A stretch of DNA of 47,809 nucleotides from assembly GCA_028280785.1 (NCBI GenBank), contig JANQLF010000253.1, forward strand, positions 1 through 47,809, read 5' to 3'. The translations under genes and the position numbers were made by a program. Each line of letters begins with the position of its first letter. Positions within the stretch are counted from its first letter, which is position 1. Below the pieces are notes generated by a model. That model saw nothing but the letters and a program-made list of their open reading frames with translations, ran no database searches and was not told where the DNA came from. This stretch comes from Planctomycetota bacterium (GTDB lineage Bacteria; Planctomycetota; UBA11346). Positions 7,509 through 16,783 of the stretch are shown in pieces.

Positions 7509-10421
7509 ATGTTTGACGCTGAAAAATGGCAATCTGTTTTAATCAAACAGTACGGACCTGATGCGCTACCGTTGGTTGAAGCGGCAAATGCCTTTTTAGA
7601 GCGGAATCCTGGTATTCCAAATTTCATGAGAGATTTGAGTACGTATTTTCAGCAAGTAGCACGTGTTCCAACTGAATTACGGGCAATGCAAGCTGATCCG
7701 GTTGCACGAGATTTACTGTTTGGCTTGATAAAAAACAGTCGATTTGGTTTTGATATCGTTATTCGCGATCGGCGTTTGTTTTGGCAGATAATTCAAGACC
7801 GGGAGTTCCGTCAGATATGGGGTAGAACTGAACTCTTGCGAGCATGCCGTTCTCAGCTGTCGTTGTTGTTCCATTATAATCCGCGTATTGAGCAACTCGT
7901 ACAATTCCATCAATACCACACGTTACGATTACTCTTGGGTGATATTGGTGATTACCTAGAATTGGAATCTATCACCGCGGAGATTGCTGATTTGACCGAT
8001 GTGGTTGCTGAATGTGCCTTAGATTTGGCTAAAGAAAAATATAAAGAGCGTTATGGCGAGGCCCAGACGCGATTTGTTGTATTTGGCATGGGTAAACTTG
8101 GTGGGCGTGAACTCAATTATAGTTCAGATATCGATCTCATTTTCATGTATGGAAAGTCAGGCTCAACAACTGGCGGTGATGATAGTTACGACCATCACAG
8201 TTATTTTAAAAAAGTAGGGGCAGAACTCATACGCATACTCGATGAGCGTCATGGGTCCGGTCGATTATATCGTGTAGACATGCGTCTCCGCCCTGAAGGG
8301 GACAGTGGAGAATTAGTATTATCTTACAGCGAAACCTTAAATTATTATTATACCGTTGGACGTCATTGGGAACGCCAGGCAATGATCAAGGCGCGTCCAA
8401 TTGCCGGCGATTTGGAGTTGGGTTATAGGTTGTTGAAAGAATTAGAGCCATGGGTTTATTCTCGACGAATTCGTAACGATAAAATTGGCGAAGCTCGCAG
8501 TATGCGCCGCCGTATTGAGAAACGAGCTCAAGAGGAAGACCTCAAGGCAGGCGTTGGCGGCATACGTGATATTGAATTTATGGTTCAGTATTTGCAGCTT
8601 ATTTATGGGGGTCGCTATCCTGACCTGCGTAATCAAACGACCATACAAACCTTGCATGCATTGATGGAGCATGGCCTTCTGCCATCGACAGAAGTAACAG
8701 AGCTCATTGAGCATTACTCGTGGTTACGGATGGCAGAACATCGATTGCAAATGTTTGAATCTCGGCAGGTCCATGAAATTCCGGTTGATGAACAGGCGTT
8801 ACAATTCTTGGCTCATCGATGTGGCTTCGAAGGGGATTCGGCGCGGGTAGATTTTCTCAAGCATCTCGATTTAGTGCGTTCACGTGTCCGTGAGATTGCA
8901 GACCAATATTATTTGCGTGGTACTGCCGAAAAAGATGCATTAATTACGCTATTGTTGGACGAAAACCCTAGTCAGGAATTAGTTGATGGTTTACTCGATC
9001 CAATTGGATTTGAAAATAAATCCAGGGCTTTGTCACTCATCCGTGGTCTGGCAGAAGAACGGTTTTTTATTTTAAGTAGGGCACATACTGAAAGTGCACT
9101 GATCGAATTGCTGCCATCGATATTGGTACTGTTGCAAACGTCTCCCGAACCTGATCAAACGTTAACCAATTTTAATAAAATTGTCGATACGGTCGGTGGT
9201 AGACATTATTTTTATGAAAACCTGCAGTCGGATCCGGAATTATTGCTAACGGTGATGACATTTGCAGGGTGGGCCAACTATCTCATTGATTACCTGGTTC
9301 GTTTTCCTGGATTAGTCGACGATTTATTTGAGCAAATGGATCCCAATGATTTATATTTACCAAATATTCGTCAGGAAGCGGACGATTTAATTAAAGGATT
9401 ATCGGATCCAATTCCGAGTTTGTCGTATTTGCAGGCACGAGAAATGGTTCGCATTGCCATTCATGATTTACGTGGTTTCGATCATGTTTCTGTGTGTAAA
9501 TCCTTATCCTATCTGGCCCGCGATATTATGTCGACTGCTTTCGATTTCTGCGCAAACCGCTTGGCCGAGAATTGGGGCTGGCCAGAAAAAGATGGACAGC
9601 GGGTGCCTGGTGCTGTGTTGGGACTTGGGAAATTGGGCTCCGGTGAATTGACCTATGCTTCTGATATTGATGTCATTTTTGTCTGTGGTTCTGGTGGCGT
9701 GTGTACGAAGAAGGATCGGGATACAGAGGCTTTTTGGACACGTGTTGCCCATGATTTAATTAAATTACTTGCAAATATTTATGAAGTTGATCCACGCTTG
9801 CGTCCGTGGGGTGATCAAGGTCAATTTGTCATCACTGTTGATGCCTTAGAGCAATATTGGTCGCAGCCACGTGAACTGTGGGAGCGCTTAGCAATGACTC
9901 GCGTGGCCCACCTGTGTGGAGATGAAGGCATTAGCCAACGCGCGGTTGAATGCATTATTAAATCTGCAACTGAAGCAGCGCTTCCTGAAAACGCGGCTCA
10001 AGACATCATTGCTATGCGTAAACGTATGGAAGAAAGTGTCGCTGATCGTGATCATTTAAAACGAGGCCCTGGTGGTTATGTCGATATTGAGTTTATTGCT
10101 CAATACTTGTCGTTACGGTGTTTGCAGGGATCTTTGCCAGCTGGTATGGATATACGTTCCTGTTTGAAATATTTAAGCGAGCAGGGGTGTATGAAGGATG
10201 AAGAGGCAGAAGCATTGCAGGAAGCATTGCGCATTATGCGTGGCATTGAGGCGCGTATGCGTTTATCTGCCGGTCGCGCAATAAGCAGTATCCCAACGCA
10301 ACAAGCTGAACGTTTGGCCTTGGCGCGTCGTTGTGGTTATCCGAATGATCAACAATTAGATGAGAAAGTTAAATGGGCGCGCGAAGTAACGAGACCATTA
10401 TTTGAAACGTTAATTGTTTAA
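7509..10421 (+). CDS. glnE: Bifunctional glutamine synthetase adenylyltransferase/deadenylase
   Basis: The 970-aa protein has the duplicated nucleotidyltransferase architecture of GlnE. The N-terminal (deadenylylase) catalytic motif is GMGKLGGRELNYSSDIDLI near residue 195, and the C-terminal (adenylylase) motif GLGKLGSGELTYASDIDVI near residue 703. Each is followed by a helical region containing G-G-x-R/V-D-I-E-F. Length and motifs match complete enzymes, with both metal-binding D-x-D pairs present. It controls glutamine synthetase activity in response to nitrogen status through PII. GlnA, GlnB and GlnD genes are not in the window. It starts 62 nt from the divergent ribE. Confidence 0.96.
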   Translation: MFDAEKWQSVLIKQYGPDALPLVEAANAFLERNPGIPNFMRDLSTYFQQVARVPTELRAMQADPVARDLLFGLIKNSRFGFDIVIRDRRLFWQIIQDREFRQIWGRTELLRACRSQLSLLFHYNPRIEQLVQFHQYHTLRLLLGDIGDYLELESITAEIADLTDVVAECALDLAKEKYKERYGEAQTRFVVFGMGKLGGRELNYSSDIDLIFMYGKSGSTTGGDDSYDHHSYFKKVGAELIRILDERHGSGRLYRVDMRLRPEGDSGELVLSYSETLNYYYTVGRHWERQAMIKARPIAGDLELGYRLLKELEPWVYSRRIRNDKIGEARSMRRRIEKRAQEEDLKAGVGGIRDIEFMVQYLQLIYGGRYPDLRNQTTIQTLHALMEHGLLPSTEVTELIEHYSWLRMAEHRLQMFESRQVHEIPVDEQALQFLAHRCGFEGDSARVDFLKHLDLVRSRVREIADQYYLRGTAEKDALITLLLDENPSQELVDGLLDPIGFENKSRALSLIRGLAEERFFILSRAHTESALIELLPSILVLLQTSPEPDQTLTNFNKIVDTVGGRHYFYENLQSDPELLLTVMTFAGWANYLIDYLVRFPGLVDDLFEQMDPNDLYLPNIRQEADDLIKGLSDPIPSLSYLQAREMVRIAIHDLRGFDHVSVCKSLSYLARDIMSTAFDFCANRLAENWGWPEKDGQRVPGAVLGLGKLGSGELTYASDIDVIFVCGSGGVCTKKDRDTEAFWTRVAHDLIKLLANIYEVDPRLRPWGDQGQFVITVDALEQYWSQPRELWERLAMTRVAHLCGDEGISQRAVECIIKSATEAALPENAAQDIIAMRKRMEESVADRDHLKRGPGGYVDIEFIAQYLSLRCLQGSLPAGMDIRSCLKYLSEQGCMKDEEAEALQEALRIMRGIEARMRLSAGRAISSIPTQQAERLALARRCGYPNDQQLDEKVKWAREVTRPLFETLIV

Positions 10422-10429
10422 TGTGACGT

Positions 10430-10978
10430 TCAGCCTGGATCGAAGACAACGACAGAAACAGCGTAGATGGGATTATCGGGGCTCGGATTAATATAGACGT
10501 GCTTAAAGTGCCCAGGAAATTGAAGCAATGATCCTGCTTCAACATCAATTAAATCGCCTGCGACAATAATTTGGGCATTGCCTTTATAAGCGTAAAAATA
10601 CTCGTAAGAGCCCATGGGGTGTGGTCGGCCAATGCTGTGGCAATTTGGACGCATAGTGATGTCTTGGATTTGAGTGCCCTTTGAGGCTATTGGCGAAACG
10701 AGACGGGATAGAAAATTGCCGTCTTTGCTGCGATACTCTTGGACATCTTTGGCTGTTACTTTGTAATAGCGCATTTCTGGAGTAGGTGTGAGGAGTTCAT
10801 CAAGCGTAACGCCAAGAGCCTTGGCTACGCCAACGACGGACTCCACGCCAGGATTGCTGTTTACCTTCTCCATGCTCGCTAAACTGGCTCGCGGTATGCC
10901 GGCCATCTCTGCAAGATCTGACTGAGTAAGGTTTTGTGACTTACGAATGCGTTTGAGATTGTATGCTAGTGCTTCCAT
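10430..10978 (-). CDS. XRE-family transcriptional regulator with C-terminal cupin
   Basis: An N-terminal helix-turn-helix (LAYNLKRIRKSQNLTQSDLA, then AGIPRASLASMEK) is followed by a cupin barrel (HPMGSYEYFYAYKG, then V-E-A-G-S-L-L-Q-F-P-G-H-F-K-H). This is the classic XRE-cupin regulator layout, where the cupin senses a small molecule. The start is uncertain: in-frame ATGs at 10978, 10990 and 11017 all lack a good ribosome site. I chose the one leaving the usual short lead before the HTH. It faces the nickel superoxide dismutase gene across about 250 bp, so it may control that cluster, but this is only positional. It ends 8 nt from the convergent glnE. Confidence 0.85.
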   Translation of the reverse strand: MEALAYNLKRIRKSQNLTQSDLAEMAGIPRASLASMEKVNSNPGVESVVGVAKALGVTLDELLTPTPEMRYYKVTAKDVQEYRSKDGNFLSRLVSPIASKGTQIQDITMRPNCHSIGRPHPMGSYEYFYAYKGNAQIIVAGDLIDVEAGSLLQFPGHFKHVYINPSPDNPIYAVSVVVFDPG

Positions 10979-11190
10979 CTTTTTGATCATATATGAGATA
11001 TTCTGGTATTCTAGCATTAATGTTGGTATATGATAATCACTTGCAGGTACAGTTGTCTTGTATTTAGAAGCAGCGCTAAGGGTTCATGACAAGGGTTTTG
11101 ATATTCTCAGATCCTATCCGCAGCAGGCATGGTTCTCATATGAGTCATCTAGTAATTAGAATAATTTTGCTTAAATATAAAAACTCATCT

Positions 11191-11214
11191 GACCGAAAGT
11201 GAGAGCTTTTGGTC
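11191..11214 (+). promoter_or_regulatory. Hairpin in the sodN leader, just before its ribosome site
   Basis: GACCGAAAG and CTTTTGGTC pair over nine positions (one G-U) around a TGAGAG loop, ending 7 nt before the AAAGGGA ribosome site of sodN. A TATAAA at 11176-11181 could be the -10 of the promoter, with no good -35 visible. A stem this close to the start could affect mRNA stability or translation. There is no U-run, so it is not a terminator. No nickel riboswitch (NiCo) signature was recognised. Confidence 0.4.
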
Positions 11215-11232
11215 ATCTTCGAAAGGGAAACC

Positions 11233-11697
11233 ATGTTTGAAAAAATGATACAATCATTAGGGACAGCGCAGGTTGCTGAAGCACACTGTGATGGCCCTTG
11301 TGGTATTTATGATCCAGCATCTGCGCGTATTGCTGCTGAAGCAGCGGTATCAATGACCAAAAAGATTTTAGATTTAACGCCTCCTGATCCAAGCGATGCA
11401 AAAGCATTTGCTTCTTATAATAATACATTGTCTCGTTATGTCGCGATCAAAGAAGAGCAGGCACATTTAGCAAAAACTGAATTATTAGTTTTGTGGACTG
11501 ATTATTTTAAGCCTCAACACTTAGAAGACTATCCAAATCTACATGACACCTTTTGGAAAGCCGCGAAATTATGTTCTTCTGTAAAAGTTGAAGTCAGTGC
11601 CGAGCATGCAGCCGAATTAATGACAGCAATTGAAGAAATTCACAAAATCTTCTGGGCTACTAAAGGTCGTGACATTGCTTGGTATACAGCTGGGTAA
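11233..11697 (+). CDS. sodN: Nickel-dependent superoxide dismutase precursor
   Basis: The 154-aa precursor carries a 17-residue leader followed by HCDGPCGIYDP. This is the nickel-hook motif in which mature His1, Cys2 and Cys6 bind nickel after the leader is cut off. The remaining helical bundle (IAAEAAVSMTKKILDL onward) fits the NiSOD fold, which works as a hexamer removing superoxide. The ATG at 11233 has AAAGGGA upstream; a TTG at 11209 is in frame but would lengthen the leader and has no ribosome site. The next two genes overlap it and supply leader cleavage and nickel uptake, the expected three-gene set. The leader lacks a hydrophobic core, so the protein is probably cytoplasmic. Confidence 0.96.
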   Translation: MFEKMIQSLGTAQVAEAHCDGPCGIYDPASARIAAEAAVSMTKKILDLTPPDPSDAKAFASYNNTLSRYVAIKEEQAHLAKTELLVLWTDYFKPQHLEDYPNLHDTFWKAAKLCSSVKVEVSAEHAAELMTAIEEIHKIFWATKGRDIAWYTAG

Positions 11698-12052
11698 AAG
11701 CGTTAGCGCATCAGGATTCATAGAATTCCTTTCACTCATACTGCGTCGCCGCAAGCGATTCGTGATAGAGGGGGAATCTATGAGTCCATGCTTGGCTGCT
11801 GGTGATGAGGTCTTAGTGAGAGCTCAAGACCACGCAGAGCCAGGCCAAATTGTAGTTGCCCATCATCCGTATAAGCCGTCCTTTATGGTCAAACGGGTTG
11901 AGGACATTGATGAGCGCGGTTATTACGACTTGCGTGGTGATAATCCCTCAGAAAGTACCGACAGCCGTAGCCTGGGAATGATACCCAAAGAAAAGCTCAT
12001 CGGTGTTGTTACGAGTCGATTTAAAGCTGTAGGAACAAAGCACATATGTTAG
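11675..12052 (+). CDS. NiSOD maturation protease (S26/SodX-like signal peptidase fold)
   Basis: This small 125-aa protein contains EGESMSPCLAAGDEVLV with the likely nucleophile Ser35 and FMVKRV with the general base Lys73, the Ser-Lys dyad of S26/LexA-type peptidases. RGDNPSESTDSR matches the later conserved box. Its position directly after sodN fits the peptidase that exposes the nickel-binding His1. The start is uncertain. TTG at 11675 has AAAGG 8 nt upstream and overlaps sodN by 23 nt; GTG at 11669 and TTG at 11630 are also in frame. It lacks a clear membrane anchor, consistent with cytoplasmic processing. Confidence 0.88.
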   Translation: MLGIQLGKSVSASGFIEFLSLILRRRKRFVIEGESMSPCLAAGDEVLVRAQDHAEPGQIVVAHHPYKPSFMVKRVEDIDERGYYDLRGDNPSESTDSRSLGMIPKEKLIGVVTSRFKAVGTKHIC

Positions 12053-12702
12053 CATTTTTTACCGGTTTATTTGCGGGCACAGTTCATGTTGTTGCTGGTC
12101 CCGATCACCTTGCGGCGGTTGCACCAATTGCAGCTGAAAATCCAAAGCGTGCATTGGGCACTGGTTTTAAATGGGGTTTAGGACATGGCCTTGGTGCCAT
12201 GTTTATAGGTTTACTGGCTATTGCTGCGAAAGGTTTCATTAATGTGGAAATGGTTTCTGCATGGATGGAATTCTTAGTTGGATTTATGCTCATCGGCATT
12301 GGTATGTGGGCTTGGCGTCGCGCTAGTAAAATTGTTATTCATGTGCATGAACACCAGCACGATGAAAAAGAAGAGCATAAGCATATTCATGTACACGATG
12401 AAGATGTACCTCACGAAGAGGAGCATAAACATTCGCATGCGGCGTTGTATGTAGGTGCTTTACATGGCGCGGCGGGCACTGGACATTTATTGGCAGGATT
12501 GCCTGCGCTCGCATTGCCAACATTTGAAGCAATCTTGTATTTATCGGCTTACTTTATTGGCGCTGTATTATCAATGAGTATTTTTGGTTATCTCATGGGC
12601 TTTGTTGCCAATGGTAAACGTTTACGCTCTAGTATGTATGCTGCGGCAACTGCTTCGATTGCTATCGGTGCATATTGGTTAAGCGCCGGCTTACCTGCTT
12701 AA
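12046..12702 (+). CDS. Nickel/cobalt permease-like membrane protein with His-rich loop
   Basis: A 218-aa membrane protein with about six helices. Helix one carries TVHVVAGPDHLAAVAP, resembling the His/Asp-His metal motif of UreH/NicO-type transporters, and a second GALHGAAGTGHLLAG repeats the theme. Between them a loop of about 35 residues is packed with His and acidic residues (HVHEHQHDEKEEHKH, then HEEEHKHSH), a likely metal-binding sponge. It overlaps the protease stop by 7 nt. In this setting it most likely imports nickel for the superoxide dismutase. Cobalt transport, or export, cannot be excluded from sequence. Confidence 0.86.
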   Translation: MLAFFTGLFAGTVHVVAGPDHLAAVAPIAAENPKRALGTGFKWGLGHGLGAMFIGLLAIAAKGFINVEMVSAWMEFLVGFMLIGIGMWAWRRASKIVIHVHEHQHDEKEEHKHIHVHDEDVPHEEEHKHSHAALYVGALHGAAGTGHLLAGLPALALPTFEAILYLSAYFIGAVLSMSIFGYLMGFVANGKRLRSSMYAAATASIAIGAYWLSAGLPA

Positions 12703-12737
12703 TGCATTAATGAATTTATAATAATGAAGGGGGGCTT

Positions 12738-13511
12738 ATGGCTTTCTTTGAGTCTAATTTCTTCTCTGAAGCATTAGGCATGAGCGTCACCGCTAACGTT
12801 ATAATTCCACAGGAAACGGTCGGTCAAATAGGCATGACCGGGAAGTCTTCAGGCGATGTGCATCCCTGTTTGTATTTATTGCATGGCTTATCTGACGATC
12901 ACAGCATTTGGTTGCGCCGCACATCGATTGAGCGTTATGCAGCTGAATACGGTTTAGCAGTGGTGATGCCCAACGTGCATCGCAGTTTTTATACAGATAT
13001 GGTTTCGGGTCTTAATTACTTTACCTATGTTGCAGAAGAGTTGCCAGCATTGATGGAGCAGTTTTTCCCAATTAGTACTGAGCGTTCCGGGCGTTTCGTT
13101 GCGGGATTGTCAATGGGAGGTTATGGAGCGTGGAAGGTGGGCTTGAACAAACCTGATCGTTATGCGGCGGCTGCTAGTTTATCAGGTGTAACTGATATGG
13201 CTGATTGGGTGCAGAATAATAAAAGTGATGAACATGAATTGATTTTTGGATCAATCGATAATGTTGCCAATAGTAAGCATGATTGTGTGCATTTAATAGA
13301 AAAACATTTGGCAGCTAAAAACGAATTGCCAAAATTATATCAAGTTTGTGGCACAGAGGATTTTCTTTATCAGAATAATCAAATTACACGCGATAAAATC
13401 AAAGATCTACCTATTGATTATGTTTACAAGGAATCACCTGGTGATCACAACTGGGCCTACTGGGATGAGCACATCCAAGATGTATTAGCTTGGTTGCCGT
13501 TGCAACGTTGA
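12738..13511 (+). CDS. Alpha/beta-hydrolase esterase (EstA / S-formylglutathione hydrolase-like)
   Basis: The 257-aa protein has the oxyanion segment CLYLLHGLSDD, the nucleophile elbow G-L-S125-M-G-G, a likely acid at Asp208 in CGTEDFL and His237 in SPGDHNW. This is the complete triad of the esterase D/tributyrin esterase family. No signal peptide is seen. The start has a G-rich ribosome site (AAGGGGGG) just upstream. It lies 35 nt after the nickel permease on the same strand and may be co-transcribed, though a role with NiSOD is not obvious. The substrate is probably a short-chain ester. Confidence 0.88.
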   Translation: MAFFESNFFSEALGMSVTANVIIPQETVGQIGMTGKSSGDVHPCLYLLHGLSDDHSIWLRRTSIERYAAEYGLAVVMPNVHRSFYTDMVSGLNYFTYVAEELPALMEQFFPISTERSGRFVAGLSMGGYGAWKVGLNKPDRYAAAASLSGVTDMADWVQNNKSDEHELIFGSIDNVANSKHDCVHLIEKHLAAKNELPKLYQVCGTEDFLYQNNQITRDKIKDLPIDYVYKESPGDHNWAYWDEHIQDVLAWLPLQR

Positions 13512-13512
13512 A

Positions 13513-16500
13513 TTATTCAAACAATTCTTTCATGAATTGATATTCTTCAACAAAGGCAGGGTCATCCTTAAAGCGCTTAGCGGCGATTTCCGCAACGATC
13601 AGAGCATGTTTAGGCGCTTTGTTCAGAGCGGCTCGCCAAGCAATCCAGTAATATTTTGGTTTATAATCCAATTCTTTAACCCAGATATCGATGACTTTTT
13701 TATACCATTCGAGCGAAAGGCTTTTAGCACAGTCGCCAATCCACTGAGCGGTGTCGTCACGCAGGCGTTTGTCATCTTTTTCTTTGACGTAGCGCAATAA
13801 TTCTGCAATGGTTTTTGCATCTTCCTTCATCAATGCATTAACTAGGCGTGCATAGTGAATTTGTTTTCGAGTAAATGCTCCAGCAATATTTAAGTCATGG
13901 CTGTGTTGATAAGCTTGTTCAGCCAAAGTGTAACATTCAGCAATAAGTTCTTTATCCACATCTTTACCGCTGTGATTATGCTCAAATTGCCCAGCAATTT
14001 GCATCCACCAGAATGGTACGGACATCTTTATCCAGGGTAGGTCTTGGGCAAATTGAGGAATGCCGGCCAGGCGGCGTTTATGTTCGTATTTGGTGTTCTG
14101 AGGCATATCAACAGATTTTACTTTTGTTATTAATTCATTTATGTCCATGCTCAGGGTGTAATAATTTCCAATGATGGCATAGATGCCGAGGACATCATCA
14201 GGCTCTTCGATTTCCATTGCCGCAATATGTTGAATCCATTGCTCGATATGCGACAATATTTGGAAAACTTTTTTGTTGTCTTCAAGATCTTCGAAACCGC
14301 GTTTTTCCATCACCGATAGACAGGTGTTAATATACCATTTCACAAGGCGACGTAATTGATTTGCACCACTCCAATGACGTTGGCTAAATTGTGGGCTTTT
14401 CACAAAGTTAACGATGCGTCCAAGATGTGTTTCGATGGCTTTGCCAGCATAATGATCAAGGAAATCTACTGATAAGTCGTAGGCCCCATCGTGAGTGAGG
14501 GTGCTAGCCATTTGTAAGGCGAATGGTAAGTCGGAGCCTTTGAGTTCGTTTATTAATGACGGTAATTGATTGTCGAAAATATCTTGTGCTGCAGCAATTG
14601 CTTTTTCGTTTTGTTCAGCCTCAAAGAGGTGTTGTACCAACTCCATGCCCATATACAGACGGCTGGTTGCTTCTGGTGTGCGCTCGATTGCCATTTGATG
14701 GTATTCAGCAGCTTTTTGGTATTGACCAGTAAAGCTGTAGAGGCCAGAGAGTTCGCGGAAGTTTGCGGTATCTTCGTCACCAGCTTCGATCATTTTCAGC
14801 ATTTTATGAATAGCGCGTTGATAGGTTTGGAAGTGCCAGTCGCGCTGTACATCAATCATCGTTTTGGCGTAATCAGCTTCGCTGAAAATACGATAGCTTA
14901 AGCGCCAGCTTGATCTGGTATTTTCACCTGAAAAGCGCAGTAAGAGACCAAGTCCATTGGGATCAAAGGTGTCACTTTCATCAAAATGTTTATAAGCTTT
15001 TTCTAAACTTTTTTGTAATGATGCATCGACAAATTCGAGAGCGGGTCCTGTTTGTAAAACATAGGTATGCCATTTTTCACCAATTTGTTCAGCCCAAGCG
15101 ACTGCCGCATGTGCTGGCAGGCTAACTACGTGAGGGATTTTTCCCTGTCGTTCTAAGATATTATGATAGAGCTCAGAGAGGTCATCGCAGTCACCGCGAA
15201 ATTGGCCGCCACAACTTGTTTGTAATGTTTGCAGGGCGGTTTGATGAATGTCAGAGCTGACTTCATCATTACCAATGAGATTTGGGATAGAAGAGTCAGG
15301 GCTATCATAAACATAAGTCATCATGTATTGTCCCATCAGATCGAGATAGGGTGGCGTCGTTAAAACTTCTTTAGCATTTTCTAAAAAGACTTCGCTAGTT
15401 GCCTCGCTCGGATCTTTGAGCGCGTTGAGAACACCGGTTGGCGTCGCTATTTTTACAATATCACCAAAAATCGTAACTTGAGTGATGTGTGGCGGCACAA
15501 AGTTACTAATGCGGTTGCGGCCGCGTGTATCGAGGTAACTGCGCCACAATGTTTTATCGGCTGTAAATGTGTTATTTTCCCAGCTAGCTAAAATGTTTTT
15601 TGACTTCTTATCTTGTAAGACGAGTCGGTTGCTGTTGCTTAAATCGGCATTGGGATCAAGCGGATTGATTGTTCCAGGTAGCTCGACGACCAATTGAACT
15701 TTGTCTTTAAAAACCTTGCCATCATAGTGGTAGTCTGGTTTGGGTGCCGCACATGTGTAAACAGTTTTATTTGCAGTTTGAAGCACCCATACCGTTTCAT
15801 TAAATGCGTTAGAGAGGTATTTGAGGGTTGAGCTTCCATCAGTATAGAGTCGTAATAATTTGAAAGATGCGGCCTCATTTACGGCCTGTTCCAAAGCTTT
15901 GGTTTGTTCATCGGCGCCTAATACATCCTGTAGCCAGCCATGACGTACGACGCGACGGGCGAAGCTTGGAGGGACGCCATCATGTTTCTTCTCTTTGCTG
16001 TCGAGCCAATCCAATCGTTTGAGAATATTTTTAATAGATTCTTTGCCGAGGCGATCAATTTTTTTGTAATTATTAAGATTGTCAGTTAAGGTAGCGGCAC
16101 TGGTTTTTATCGCTTGTAGGTGTGCTTTGTGGTCAATGTTGTGTTCTTCGGTTTTGGCCAAAACACCTTCCGCAACTACAATATGCGTTTTGCGTGATAG
16201 GCGTGGTCCTGTGATGGTAGAGTCACCGAATATAAATGCTTTTTCTTCGCTTGAAATGTTGGCCGCTTTAGCAATCGCAACTAAATTTAACAATGTGCCT
16301 ATATAGCTTTGTGCATCTTTTTCACCAAAGATGCCTTTTTTGATTTTTACAATGCCAATGTCTGTTTTGGCAATGATGTACGAGCCAGTGCGATCACTGA
16401 GTTGAATGCGTTGCTTCTTATCAGTCCAGTACCATTGACCATCTTCTTCTGAACAATGAGCCAGATCGCTAAAATCGACGCTTGGCTCAACGACTTCGCT

Positions 16501-16602
16501 TATTTGTTCGGTGCTTGCGTCTTCTGTCTCTCCTTCTGCCGCCTGTAGTAAGCAGGGGCACAATATGAGGAGTAGAGCTATAAGTTTGCTGAGATGATCC
16601 AT
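13513..16602 (-). CDS. Large secreted transglutaminase-like protein with TPR-type repeats
   Basis: At 1029 aa it starts MDHLSKLIALLLILCPCLLQAAEG, a signal peptide. I chose ATG 16602 because AAGGA lies 6 nt upstream; the frame is open 16 codons further. Around residues 465-510 are FRGDCDDLSELYHNIL and SLPAHAAVAWAEQIG, matching the Cys and His blocks of transglutaminase-like cysteine peptidases. From about residue 600 helical pairs such as ELSGLYSFTGQYQKAAEYHQ look like tetratricopeptide repeats. The C-terminal third is helical with no named domain. It ends 1 nt from the convergent esterase. The function is unknown; envelope peptide crosslinking or proteolysis is a guess. Confidence 0.75.
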   Translation of the reverse strand: MDHLSKLIALLLILCPCLLQAAEGETEDASTEQISEVVEPSVDFSDLAHCSEEDGQWYWTDKKQRIQLSDRTGSYIIAKTDIGIVKIKKGIFGEKDAQSYIGTLLNLVAIAKAANISSEEKAFIFGDSTITGPRLSRKTHIVVAEGVLAKTEEHNIDHKAHLQAIKTSAATLTDNLNNYKKIDRLGKESIKNILKRLDWLDSKEKKHDGVPPSFARRVVRHGWLQDVLGADEQTKALEQAVNEAASFKLLRLYTDGSSTLKYLSNAFNETVWVLQTANKTVYTCAAPKPDYHYDGKVFKDKVQLVVELPGTINPLDPNADLSNSNRLVLQDKKSKNILASWENNTFTADKTLWRSYLDTRGRNRISNFVPPHITQVTIFGDIVKIATPTGVLNALKDPSEATSEVFLENAKEVLTTPPYLDLMGQYMMTYVYDSPDSSIPNLIGNDEVSSDIHQTALQTLQTSCGGQFRGDCDDLSELYHNILERQGKIPHVVSLPAHAAVAWAEQIGEKWHTYVLQTGPALEFVDASLQKSLEKAYKHFDESDTFDPNGLGLLLRFSGENTRSSWRLSYRIFSEADYAKTMIDVQRDWHFQTYQRAIHKMLKMIEAGDEDTANFRELSGLYSFTGQYQKAAEYHQMAIERTPEATSRLYMGMELVQHLFEAEQNEKAIAAAQDIFDNQLPSLINELKGSDLPFALQMASTLTHDGAYDLSVDFLDHYAGKAIETHLGRIVNFVKSPQFSQRHWSGANQLRRLVKWYINTCLSVMEKRGFEDLEDNKKVFQILSHIEQWIQHIAAMEIEEPDDVLGIYAIIGNYYTLSMDINELITKVKSVDMPQNTKYEHKRRLAGIPQFAQDLPWIKMSVPFWWMQIAGQFEHNHSGKDVDKELIAECYTLAEQAYQHSHDLNIAGAFTRKQIHYARLVNALMKEDAKTIAELLRYVKEKDDKRLRDDTAQWIGDCAKSLSLEWYKKVIDIWVKELDYKPKYYWIAWRAALNKAPKHALIVAEIAAKRFKDDPAFVEEYQFMKELFE

Positions 16603-16783
16603 TTTCATTCCTTCAGGCGTTAATAGGCCATAGTTTTGCGTCTTGGGCATTCTATCGCAAGTAGAGCATAGGAGGGTTGACGATCGATCACTGATGAGGT
16701 TCAGTTCTCATGTAATAGAGACGGGCATAATTGGACTTTCTTTACTCTGATATCGCGATAAGAAGCCGCTCCCAAAGGAACTT

